From the NCBI GenBank assembly GCA_963921425.1, contig OY992835.1, forward strand, positions 11,346,001 to 11,410,000: 64,000 nucleotides of DNA, in the 5' to 3' direction. This DNA is from Dryas octopetala. Taxonomy: Eukaryota > Streptophyta > Magnoliopsida > Rosales > Rosaceae. Position 1 is the first letter of the stretch; each line of letters opens with the position of its first letter. Of this stretch, positions 54,101 through 64,000 are shown piece by piece. The translations under genes were made by a program, and so were the position numbers. The notes below the pieces were generated by a model. That model was not told the DNA's origin and searched no databases. It was given only the letters and a program-made list of their open reading frames with translations.

Positions 54101-57100
54101 TTTCTGCATAATGGGATTGAGTTAAAAAATAACCTTGTTCAGTTCTTTTAATTTTAATTCCAAGTATGACATCTGCAAGTCCTAAATCCTTCATGTCAAA
54201 ACTGGAATTTAACATCTTTTTTGTAGAATTGATAACATCTTTGCTTGTTCCCATTATCAACATGTCGTCAACGTATAAACATACAATGACACAAGAATTC
54301 TTAAAATTCTTCACATACACACATTTGTCACTTTCATTAATTTTAAATCCGTTTGACAACATTATATGATCAAATTTTTCATGCCACATTTTTGGTGCTT
54401 GTTTAAGTCCATATAATGACCTAACCAACTTGCACACTTTCTTTTCTTGTCCTTTGACCACAAAACCTTCTGGTTGATCCATATAGATTTCTTCATCTAA
54501 TTCTCCATTCAAAAAGGCTGTTTTAACATCCATTTGATGTATTTCTAAGTTATGTATGGCTGCAATTGAGATTAGCATCCTTATGGATGTAATTCTTGAT
54601 ACAGGAGAATAAGTATCAAAATAGTCCAGCCCTTCTTTTTGTCTATAGCCTTTAGCTACTAAACGTGCCTTATATTTGTCTATAGAACCGTCAGCCTTCA
54701 ATTTCTTTTTGAATAGCCATTTGTAGCCAATTGGTTTATTACCAGGAGGTAAATCCACCAATTCCCATGTATTGTTTTGTAAAATGGAATCCATTTCACT
54801 TTTAATAGCTTCCTTCCAAAAAGGAGCCTCAGTTGAAGCCATTGCTTCCTTATATGTTTGTGGTTCAGCTTCTGACAAAAGGGTTAGAAAATCAGGTCCA
54901 AAATTCTTTGGGATTTTCGTTCTACTTCCTCTTCTAGGTTCCACTTCATTTTCGTGAACACCAGATGAAGATGGAATGTCATGTTGACTTTGATCAAATG
55001 ACCTCTTTTTATTTGAACAAAATCTATTTTCTTTATAGGGATATATATGTTCAAAAAATTCAGCATTTACAGATTCAATAATAGTGTTAACATGAATATC
55101 AGATATATCAGATTTAACTACTAAAAATCTATATGCTGCACTATTATTTGCAAAACCAATAAATGCACAATCAACCGTCTTTGGTCCAAGTTTAACTCGT
55201 TTTGGTAATGGTACTTGAACCTTTGCAAGGCAACCCCACACTTTTAAAATTTTGTATGTAGGAATTCTTCCTTTCCATACCTCATAAGGAGATTTGTTGG
55301 TCTTCTTATGTGGGATTTTATTTAAAATTGTGTTTGCAGTAAGTAGAGCTTCACCCCAAAAATTATGTGGAAGCCCTGAACTATTTAACATGGAATTAAT
55401 CATATCTTTGAATGTTCTATTTTTCCTTTCAGCAACACCATTTTGCTGGGGTGTGTAAGGAGCTGTTGTTTGATGTATAATTCCATGTGTTGCACAAAAT
55501 TCAGAGAAGGCTGTAGATTCATACTCTCCTCCTCTATCTGATCTAAGTGCCTTAATTTTTCGTTCAAGTTGATTCTCAACTTCTACCTTATATGTCTTAA
55601 ACATATTCAAGGCTTCATCTTTGCTATTTATCAAGTATACATAGCAATACTTACTGCAATCATCAATAAAAGTGATGTAATAATTCTTTCCACCACGAGT
55701 TGGTGTTGATTTAAAATCACAAAGATCTGAATGTATCAAACCCAACAACTCATTTGACCTTCCAAAAATGGATTTGAAGGTCTGCCTTGCAAATTTTGAT
55801 TCTGTGCATATTTCACATTTATTATTGTAATCAATGTTAAACTTTGGCAATAATCCTAGATTAATCATTCTATTCAAGCAACGAAAATTTACATGGCCTA
55901 GTCTAGAATGCCAAATATCACAAGATTCAACAATATAAACAGAAGCCTTATTTATTTTATTAATAGCATTAGCAAACAATACATTGAGTTTGAATAGGCC
56001 TTCAGCCAAATAACCCTTCCCCACAAACATTCCCCCCTTAGTAAGAACAAACTTGTCAGATTCAAATACAAGTTTAAATCCCTTATTGCTAAGCAATGGA
56101 CCAGATACCAAGTTCTTCCTAATTTCAGGGACATGAAGCACATCAAGAAGGGTCAGTTCCTTCCCAGAAGTAAATTTCAGCAGTACTTTTCCTTTCCCAG
56201 TAACAGCAGAGGCTGAGGAATTTCCCATGAAGAGTTGTTCACCACCAGATATTTCTTGATATGTAGAGAACAAACTTTTGTCACCACAAATGTGTCTAGT
56301 TGCACCAGTGTCGATCCACCAATCATTTGCATCTGAAACCATGTTGGTTTCAGACACCACAGCAGCCAAAAACTCCTCAGTCACATTAGCTTGATTATTT
56401 CGACCATTATTGTTGTTGGCCAAATTGGCAGATGTTCCATCCTTCTTGTGGCGGCAATCTTGTGCCTTATGACCAGCCTTTCCACACACCCAGCAACTCC
56501 CTTTGATTTTCTTGAAATTCTTGCCATTTGGTGCGATTTTACCAGCAAAAAACTTGCCTTTGTTCTTCTGAGAATTGAACTTTGGCTTAGTAGCAGCATT
56601 CCCTTCAACAATGTTGGCCTTGGCTTCAAAGGAAGCACCATCCACTTTCGCATTAATCCTGTGATCTTGTTCAACTCGTAGTTTCAGAACCAAATCCTCC
56701 AGAGTCATTTCTGATTTCTTATGTTTTAGATAGATCTTAAAATCGTTCCAGGAGGGAGGCAACTTCTCTATGATCGAACCCACTTGAAAATTCTCGTTCA
56801 TGATCATATTCTCATTATGTAGTTCATGCATAATGATTTGGAGTTCCTCTACTTGATTGACCACTGACTTGGAGTCCACCATTTTATAATTCAGAAACTT
56901 GCCAATGACAAATTTCTTTGTCCCAGCAACCTCTGTTTTATATTTCCTTTCTAGAGACTCCCATAATTCTTTGGCAGTCTTATATGATGAATAAACATCA
57001 TATAAGGTATCATCTAGTGAATTGAGAATATAATTCCTGCAGAGAAACTCAGAATGTTTCCAAGCATCAATAGCATTCAACTTATCTTTAGGAATTGGAT

Positions 57101-58827
57101 TCTCTGTTGCCACAGGAACTTCTTCCTTGACCACGTGAGCCAAGTTCAGTGTTGTCAAATAGAACAACATTTTTTGTTGCCAACGCTTGAAATCCACTCC
57201 CTTGAATTTCTCTGGTTCCTTAACATGAGTTTTGACGCCATTGACCACTTCAGTCATATTGACACCACTCACTGATTCTCCCATGGAAGATAATTCTGTC
57301 TTTAGATTGTTAGTGAAAATCAGTAGGTGATAATTTAATGATCACACTATTAATTCAATAGATAACTTACAGTAAACAACAAAACAAACAAAACTTAATC
57401 TGCAAATAAATAATAGTAGTGAAGAAAACAAAGTACTGACTTAATATGTAGATAGAGGCTTGCAAACTTGGCAATGTCCTAAAGACAGAATTTCACCCCT
57501 TCTCTGTGCTTGAAGTTCAATAGGTGTCTATCTCCCAGGATTCAACTATCTATAAATCAAAGACCCAGCACAGGATCTTTGATTTCTGGCGAACTTGGAT
57601 GTGCTCCTCTCCAATATAGTATGTATGAACAAGAAAGTTTTTCTTTGTTAATAAGTCTGATGAAAAGATCGTTCCTATTAATCTGGTTAGGACTTGTATT
57701 TATAAGATAGATATTATAACCTTTCAAAAGAGACATCAGTTAAGAGCAGTTTTAAGTTTCAAAATTCAAATGAAAAGATATGTCCTAACATTTTGAATTA
57801 TGCAGTTAAAACCAGAAGAAACTTTTTAATATTATTAGAGCCCAAGAGCCCACATCTTGAGTTCAACCCACGTTATTTGCTCTCAAACTCTAACACTCTA
57901 TTCAAGATTTGGTTGGTTTCAAAACAGCTTCTTCCGTTCTCCTAGTTCACCTTAAAAGCAGTAGTCTGGTTTTCCTTTCTAAGTAGTTGAGAAAAGTCAT
58001 TTAGATTAAATTTGGCATGTCCACCATTTATACTTCCAAAGATTTTGGCACACAAGTCTTACTATGCACCATAAAAGGGTCAAATTCTTGAAAAAGTGGA
58101 GAGATAATATCCTCTTTCAATGTCCATTATTCTCATGGCTATCCCACTTCCAATTTGTTTCCTGGTTTCCCCTCACTAATTACATGCTCTGATGAGTTGC
58201 AAGTTCCAGCACGCCCCAGTTGCCCATCTTGTGTAGGTGCGTCAGAAGCTCTAAAGTATTTCCAAGATAGTTATAAATCCATACCTATAGCCTCTAGTTG
58301 CAACCTTTGCAGAACTTCACTCGGTTCCTCAACAGCTAATGCCCTTTCTACCTGTGATTCCGGAACTGCAGCTGAAGAATAAGAAATAAACAAAAATAAA
58401 ATTGTCAAAATCATCCGTGTTAGAGTGAAATGTAGAGTGACAGAATTCTTACTTGGTTTTTCCACAGAAGATACTGGCAGAGCACATGGGTTTTCTGCAA
58501 CATTCATATATAAGCTCAAATTCGTTCTGATATCAACACCAAAAATAAAGCATTGAATAGTTTCTGAAACTAAAAGAAACAGTAATAACAAGAATGCAAA
58601 GTCGAAGTGTCCTACCTTTGTGTTTCTTGAAACAGCCCACAGAACAACTGCAAGCAAAAAGTTTTATTCTTCAAGAATCAGAAGCAGTAAGAACCAAAAG
58701 GGTTTTCAAAATCAAACGTGAGGAATATTGAGGTATTGGGATTAGGTGCTTACTAAGGTGCAAGGCACGAGGGACACTTATACTTGGATTGTGCTTCGCA
58801 GCAGACTTGACACAGTAGAGGACCCAT
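51160..58827 (-). CDS. HIT-type zinc-finger protein (ZNHIT3/Hit1-like), 7 exons, intron 4 carries a Copia element
   Basis: Exons: 58827-58754, 58647-58616, 58494-58453, 58371-58285, 51601-51513, 51364-51314, 51183-51160. Together they encode 132 aa. The N-terminus is a complete zf-HIT treble-clef: Cys6-Cys9, Cys18-Cys21, Cys26-Cys30 and His34-Cys39, within KYKCPSCLAPYCS and CFKKHKENPC. The C-terminal part (SSEICNALKDEKLQKLVLSI... ELDKALGVEEFRIFTDKIL) matches the ZNHIT3/Hit1 C-terminal region. In yeast and animals this protein works with NUFIP/Rsa1 in box C/D snoRNP assembly; a similar role is inferred here. All splice sites are GT-AG and the frames join, so the gene appears intact, although intron 4 (51602-58284) is 6.7 kb because of the retrotransposon. 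Without it the intron would be about 0.95 kb. Confidence 0.88.
52165..52752 (-). repeat. 3' LTR of the Copia element
   Basis: 588 bp, TG...CA. On the element strand it is preceded by a purine tract ending TGTGGGGTAT, the likely polypurine tract. Confidence 0.95.
53325..57284 (-). CDS. Copia gag-pol polyprotein (1319 aa)
   Basis: Domains in order: a UBN2-type gag region (KFKGVDFKRWQQKMLFYL); a zinc knuckle CWVCGKAGHKAQDC; protease DTGATRHIC; a GAG-pre-integrase region (WHSRLGHVN); an integrase core with HSDLCDF and an AERKNRTFKDM region; reverse transcriptase with MDVKTAFLNGEL and YVDDMLIMG; and RNase H with SDANWI and TMESEFIAL. The ATG is only 23 bases inside the 5' LTR. Single-frame gag-pol is normal for plant Copia elements. 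It belongs to the mobile element, not to the host gene around it. Confidence 0.95.
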   Translation of the reverse strand: MGESVSGVNMTEVVNGVKTHVKEPEKFKGVDFKRWQQKMLFYLTTLNLAHVVKEEVPVATENPIPKDKLNAIDAWKHSEFLCRNYILNSLDDTLYDVYSSYKTAKELWESLERKYKTEVAGTKKFVIGKFLNYKMVDSKSVVNQVEELQIIMHELHNENMIMNENFQVGSIIEKLPPSWNDFKIYLKHKKSEMTLEDLVLKLRVEQDHRINAKVDGASFEAKANIVEGNAATKPKFNSQKNKGKFFAGKIAPNGKNFKKIKGSCWVCGKAGHKAQDCRHKKDGTSANLANNNNGRNNQANVTEEFLAAVVSETNMVSDANDWWIDTGATRHICGDKSLFSTYQEISGGEQLFMGNSSASAVTGKGKVLLKFTSGKELTLLDVLHVPEIRKNLVSGPLLSNKGFKLVFESDKFVLTKGGMFVGKGYLAEGLFKLNVLFANAINKINKASVYIVESCDIWHSRLGHVNFRCLNRMINLGLLPKFNIDYNNKCEICTESKFARQTFKSIFGRSNELLGLIHSDLCDFKSTPTRGGKNYYITFIDDCSKYCYVYLINSKDEALNMFKTYKVEVENQLERKIKALRSDRGGEYESTAFSEFCATHGIIHQTTAPYTPQQNGVAERKNRTFKDMINSMLNSSGLPHNFWGEALLTANTILNKIPHKKTNKSPYEVWKGRIPTYKILKVWGCLAKVQVPLPKRVKLGPKTVDCAFIGFANNSAAYRFLVVKSDISDIHVNTIIESVNAEFFEHIYPYKENRFCSNKKRSFDQSQHDIPSSSGVHENEVEPRRGSRTKIPKNFGPDFLTLLSEAEPQTYKEAMASTEAPFWKEAIKSEMDSILQNNTWELVDLPPGNKPIGYKWLFKKKLKADGSIDKYKARLVAKGYRQKEGLDYFDTYSPVSRITSIRMLISIAAIHNLEIHQMDVKTAFLNGELDEEIYMDQPEGFVVKGQEKKVCKLVRSLYGLKQAPKMWHEKFDHIMLSNGFKINESDKCVYVKNFKNSCVIVCLYVDDMLIMGTSKDVINSTKKMLNSSFDMKDLGLADVILGIKIKRTEQGYFLTQSHYAEKILKKFGHFDDPPVVTPFDTSIHLVKNHGDAVSQLEYSQIIGSLMYMMSCTRPDLAYAVSRLSRYTSKPSKDHWTALIRVLQFIKGTMNFGLHYTNYPPILEGYSDANWISGETETKSTSGYVFICGGAAISWKSSKQTCIARSTMESEFIALDKAAEEAEWLRNFMEDIPLLSKPITAVCIHCDNMAAIARAKNKIYNGRSRHIRRRHSTIRQLLKNGIISIDYVKSKENIADPFTKGLPREQIKYASRGMGLLPIS
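57308..57895 (-). repeat. 5' LTR of the Copia element
   Basis: 588 bp, identical by eye to the other LTR. A TATA-like stretch (TTATAAATAC on the element strand) is present. The sequence just inside reads ATCTAAAGACAGAATTATC. Confidence 0.95.
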
Positions 58828-59132
58828 TGGAGGCGACGGTGGTGAGACAGAGAGAGGGAGTGTGTGGCAAACGTACGGACGAGATTAGATAACCAATTGC
58901 AATATGACGGCCTTGGTTTAAATGCAACGATCCCATTTTTATGGGCCGTTACAAATCAACGGCCTAGATCTTGTGTGTGTTACATTTTTTTTAATCATTA
59001 AAAATTCATAAAATTTAAAAAAAAAAAATCAGAAAAATTCTAAACTCTATAATATACCTCATTCATTCCTAGTTTTTCTTCAGGTCCTTCTCAATTTTAC
59101 ACCAAATTTTCATTAAATTTTTAGTTTTCACT
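58828..59132. other. Promoter side of the HIT zinc-finger gene
   Basis: About 300 bases, pyrimidine-poor near the gene and AT-rich beyond. No other feature is seen. Confidence 0.4.
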
Positions 59133-59417
59133 ATGGTTAGAGATGCTTCGTGGTCAGCAAATGAAGTTGACGCTCTAGTGAAAGTTTAGCTACAGAAGTG
59201 TCCAAATGCGACACTTGGTGCCAATCAAAGAAACCTAGTAGTTTGGGAGCAAATTTATGCTATTTTTAAGTGTAACTTGGGGACTCTAACCGTACGTGAG
59301 ATTGGCGGCTTGAAATCTCGATAGAGGAACATAGTGTAGGCTTGCAACAAATTTTTTATAGTTCGTTAATGGAGGCCGATAGAACACAGCCTAGCGGTGC
59401 TAATGACACCAACGTGA
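59133..59417 (+). pseudogene. Decayed Myb/SANT-like domain, probably from a PIF/Harbinger-type DNA transposon
   Basis: One frame reads MVRDASWSANEVDALVKV, then LQKCPNATLGANQRNLVVWEQ and IYAIFKCN..LTVREIGGLKSR, with four in-frame stops before its terminal stop at 59415-59417. The pattern W..NEV.ALV...L......G.NQ....W..I...F.......R....LKSR is that of the SANT-like protein carried by plant Harbinger elements and of related host genes. Terminal repeats of an element were not found. Confidence 0.5.
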
Positions 59418-59854
59418 TAAGTTTATTTTTATTTTTTGTAAGATATTTAATTGCATGACATATGTTTAATTTACTAGAAAACGCTAAGTATGCAATGACA
59501 AATACATCGGTGCAGTTGAGTGAACCAGATCCATGAACTGACGTGGCCGAGCTATTGTACTTTATGTGTTGTCTAATTTATAAAATTTATCGTTTTTAAG
59601 TCTTTTCAAACATTGCAATATTACCAAACAAGTGTAAAAAAAAAAAATAGTAAAGAGAAAATAAATCAAAGTAAAGTAAAATAGAGAAAATCTAACATGG
59701 GTATTTAAAACAAATTTTAAATATATTCAATATTAATCTCATTTTGAAGATCTCATTAAAATATTAAAAATGATATAATTTTCCTAAACATTAAAGTTAA
59801 TAAATTATAAATTGACGGTTACTTAATTAATTTTAGGCAGTTTTTAATTTAATA

Positions 59855-60062
59855 CAAAAGTTTGATACCTAAATTTGGGCTCAACATCGTTAGACCTTCT
59901 ACAATGCAGATCCCCAAACTCATTTTTTGGGTATAAAATGGGTATAGTCCAACCACAATGGGCCGGAATGTGATCCCCATAATTTTTTGAGACCCAAAAG
60001 TTATCCCCAATTTTGGGTATAAGCTATACCCAAAACTAAATTAAATGGCTGACCCACCAACA
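59855..60062 (+). repeat. MITE-like repeat, left part
   Basis: Begins near GATACCTAAATTTGGGCTCA and ends TGGCTGACCCACCAACAAAT. Related sequence lies at about 61317-61600, partly direct (TGGCTGGCCCACCAACAAAT) and partly inverted (GCCTGCTACAATGCTGATC versus ACCTTCTACAATGCAGATC). The hAT-like element appears to have inserted between the two parts. Confidence 0.45.
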
Positions 60063-60070
60063 AATAAAAG

Positions 60071-60331
60071 TAGGGGTGGGAACGATACGGTTACCGTACC
60101 GAAACCTTGATACCGCATGCCGACCGCTAGAGGTCGAAACCCCTGTTTTTGTCTCTGATACCGTGCCGACGGTTTGCGGTAATCGCAATTTTCAGTTGCG
60201 GTCGGAGAAGGGCGACATCGGCATGGTACTCGGCTTGCCGAAACTTCAGAGAGACAGCGAGACAGAGAGATGGAGATCGAGAGAACAAGACAGAGAGAGA
60301 CAAAGAAATGGAGATAGCGAGACAGAGAGAT

Positions 60332-60382
<51 letters not shown>

Positions 60383-61308
60383 TCGGTGGCAACATGATGA
60401 ATAGTTTATCAACTGGTGGTGGTGGAGATCATCAAGGAGTGGATCAGTGGTGAAATTTGCAGCAAATTCCTTTCATGGGTGGGTTTGATTAGTCAATCAC
60501 ACCGTCAACAGGTTTGTTATACGCATTTAATCAAACTGGGGGTGAGCAAGGTGGTATTGTTAATGGAGAGTGCATCAGCCAGCAACTAAGGACCAATATG
60601 GCCTCGACTACTTCTTCTAGGGCTCCTCTAGTGAAAATGGAAGATAATGGCCATGGGCGTAGTTTGACAAGACCTAATTTGGGCATTTCAGAAAACAATA
60701 ATACTAATCAATTGATCTGGGGTACTGGAATTAGTGCTTAGACATATTTATCAGGTACTGGTGGTTCAAAGTCAGAAATGGTGGAGATGATGGATTGATG
60801 GTGGAGGTTGGAGAGAATCGCAGAGAGAGAGAAAGAGAGAGTTGGGATCGATAGTGGCTGGGTAAGTAATTAGGTGTATTGTACTAATGTATTAGGGATT
60901 TAAGGGTGTGGGTGTGTGAGATTTGGGCTTGACTACAAAAAAAAAAAACAAAAAAACAAAAGGCCCAATAAAAATACACGACAGAGGCCCAAAAAAACAC
61001 AAGACAAATGCCAAAAAAATAAAAAGACCCACAAACCAGATCAAAAATAGAAGATGATGAACTGCTTTCTGCAAATCTGAAACCAGAGAAGAAGAATAAG
61101 AGAATAAGAGAAGAAGAAGAGGTATCGGTACAGATTGGTATACCGTCGGTGTGAGTATATCAATACCGTTTCAATCACGTTTTTAGTCGGTACGGTACGG
61201 TATTTACTCCGATACCGAAAAATTAAAAAAAAAAATATCATACGGATCGGTACGGTATCGGTACGACAACGGTATTTTTTGGTAAATCGGTAAAAAAAAC
61301 CAGCTCTA
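60071..61308. mobile_element. hAT-like non-autonomous DNA transposon with a captured host-gene fragment
   Basis: 1238 bp. The ends TAGGGGTGGGAA and TAGAGCTGGTTT (reverse complement of the right end) form short imperfect inverted repeats of the kind seen in hAT elements. An exact 8-bp duplication AATAAAAG flanks it (60063-60070 and 61309-61316). Subterminal parts are rich in GGTACGGTACGG/CCGTACCG words on both sides, as in hAT elements that bind their transposase through repeated motifs. No transposase is present. The middle carries a GA-rich stretch and a fragment of a Dof-type gene. Confidence 0.8.
60394..60798 (+). pseudogene. Captured C-terminal fragment of a Dof zinc-finger transcription factor gene
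   Basis: One frame of 134 codons reads MMNSLSTGGGGDHQGVDQW, then LQQIPFMGGFD, TGLLYAFNQTGGEQGG, APLVKMEDNGHGRSLTRP and NQLIWGTGISA followed by TYLSG. These are the conserved pieces of Dof C-termini (QW..QQFPFLGG.D, GLY.F.G, VKMED, W.....AWTDLSG). Three in-frame stops interrupt it, one replacing the Trp of the WTDLSG motif. The Dof DNA-binding domain itself is absent. It lies wholly inside the hAT-like element, so it was probably captured by it. Confidence 0.65.
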
Positions 61309-61316
61309 AATAAAAG

Positions 61317-61600
61317 CTATTAAATGGCTATCCCATCACCAAATTAAATGGCTGGCCCACCAACAAATAAATGAGTTAAATATTAATATTCCATATTTGG
61401 GCCTCAACACCATTATGTTGGTGATCCTCAAAATCTATATTTTTACACTTTTTAATACCCAAAATTGATTTGGTATTGGAGATCAGCATTGTAGCAGGCC
61501 TTAGTGTTGCAAAAGCTGATACCCAAAATTTGAGCACAGGCCCAAAATGAATTTGGGTCACAAATTTTGGCTCTCACCATAGTAGAAGGCTAACGGTGCC
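61317..61600 (-). repeat. MITE-like repeat, right part
   Basis: Counterpart of the repeat at 59855-60062. It contains TGGCTGGCCCACCAACAAAT, TTTGGGCCTCAACACCATTA and, on the minus strand, GCCTGCTACAATGCTGATC. Whether it is one end of a single outer element or a second insertion is open. Confidence 0.45.
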
Positions 61601-61739
61601 AAATGACAACTTGCCCCTGGGATGCACGAAGCCAAGCTTTCAAGCTTCCGAAACCCAGTAGAAACAAAACCGTAATTTTGAATGTTCAAGAGGGGTAATT
61701 TCGTCCTGAGTGTAACATTAAAATCGAACACTCCCATCA

Positions 61740-61777
61740 AAACCCTAGCTCCATATCCGCTCGCCATATTAGGGTTT
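61740..61777 (+). promoter_or_regulatory. Pair of telo-boxes in the RPL11 promoter/leader
   Basis: AAACCCTA at 61740-61747 and its inverse TTAGGGTTT at 61769-61777 lie about 75-110 bp before the ATG and are followed by a pyrimidine-rich stretch. Telo-boxes plus a CT-rich initiation zone are usual in plant ribosomal-protein genes. Confidence 0.7.
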
Positions 61778-61849
61778 TTGCCTCTATCTCTCTCTGCCCC
61801 TCTCATCCCAACCCAGACCACCTCTTGCGGCTGCAACCAGAAAGCCCTA

Positions 61850-63577
<1,728 letters not shown>

Positions 63578-64000
63578 GTTCTTGGGAATAGTTTCGGAAA
63601 TTGTAGTTTTATCAGTCTCCATGACCAGAGTCTTTCAATTTCAAGTTTTGTCAAAGCTCGAGTTAATGTTTGGTGGACAAAAGTTTGTAAGCTGTTTTGT
63701 TTTTTGAATTACATTTTTCTAGTAGTACGCTTTTAAGCTTTTGATAGTTACTATATATGATTAGCTTCCTGAGTTGCCTGGAATTTTTTTTTTCCGGTGT
63801 CTGCACTAGCCAAGATTTTTTTTTCCTAGTTACAGAGGAGAGTAGGTGATATCTAATTTCAGACGGCAAAGTCACTCTAATTCCTTTGTGGCTGGGCAAT
63901 GATAACACATGCGCATCTGATGAAAATCTATAAATTGAAGTAAATTCAAGGAATGAAGTAATCTGTGAAAATCTCTGTACACAAGTGCCTAGCTCTCCAA
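63578..64000 (+). other. 3' UTR and downstream of RPL11
   Basis: No second gene is seen. The first 200 or so bases are probably the RPL11 3' UTR. Confidence 0.45.

Larger units (their letters stand above)
52165..57895 (-). mobile_element. Copia-type LTR retrotransposon, looks whole, very young
   Basis: 5731 bp with two 588-bp LTRs in which I saw no difference, and an exact 5-bp target duplication CTCTA (52160-52164 and 57896-57900). One long frame on the minus strand has the Copia domain order: gag with a CCHC knuckle, protease, integrase, reverse transcriptase, RNase H. No break was noticed, so the element looks whole. Identical LTRs imply a very recent insertion. It sits in intron 4 of the HIT zinc-finger gene in the same orientation as that gene. 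Confidence 0.95.

Noticed and set aside
52367-57710. Two identical 66-codon open frames at 52367-52567 and 57510-57710
   Set aside because: They are the same stretch of the two Copia LTRs read on the opposite strand.

Overview
The window is nuclear DNA from a flowering plant, most likely a eudicot. The evidence is spliced genes with GT-AG introns, plant-only families (a shaggy-type kinase, a P-class PPR protein, a chloroplast NDH subunit, a CYP71-type P450), plant LTR retrotransposons, and a piece of plant mitochondrial atp1. A rosid is plausible from the protein similarities I remember, but the sequence alone does not fix the species.

Layout. 0.4-5.8 kb: group IV GSK3/shaggy kinase (SK41-like, +, 12 exons). 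6.7-6.95 kb: a fragment of mitochondrial atp1 (NUMT). 7.5-12.5 kb: mitochondrial aspartate aminotransferase (-, 10 exons), convergent with the kinase. 12.5-19.8 kb: AT-rich, gene-free, with SINE-like repeats. 19.8-21.2 kb: intronless PPR gene (-). 22-26 kb: repeats, including a 1.1-kb fold-back Mutator-like element with a 9-bp target duplication. 26.1-28.1 kb: PNSB2-like chloroplast NDH subunit (-, 3 exons). A 746-bp Mutator-like fold-back element carrying three E2F-type motifs lies just upstream of it. 30.3-36.8 kb: CCT8 chaperonin subunit (-, 13 exons). 36.8-40.5 kb: repeats with no gene. 40.5-45.7 kb: a young, incomplete Gypsy-type LTR element. 46.3-48.0 kb: CYP71-type P450 (-, 2 exons). 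48.9-50 kb: relic of a PIF-like bHLH gene. 51.2-58.8 kb: HIT zinc-finger (ZNHIT3-like) gene (-, 7 exons) whose fourth intron holds a whole-looking, very young Copia element. 59.1-61.6 kb: decayed DNA-transposon material, including a hAT-like element that has captured part of a Dof transcription-factor gene. 61.8-63.6 kb: ribosomal protein L11 (uL5) gene (+, 5 exons).

The genes do not form a pathway. They are independent housekeeping, plastid, mitochondrial and metabolic genes. Most of the interest is in the mobile DNA: two LTR elements with identical or nearly identical LTRs and exact 5-bp duplications, two fold-back elements with exact 9-bp duplications, a gene-capturing hAT-like element with an exact 8-bp duplication, and two tiny A-tailed insertions with long direct repeats. 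Exon boundaries were set by eye from splice signals, reading frame and remembered homologues, so a single boundary could be off by a codon.
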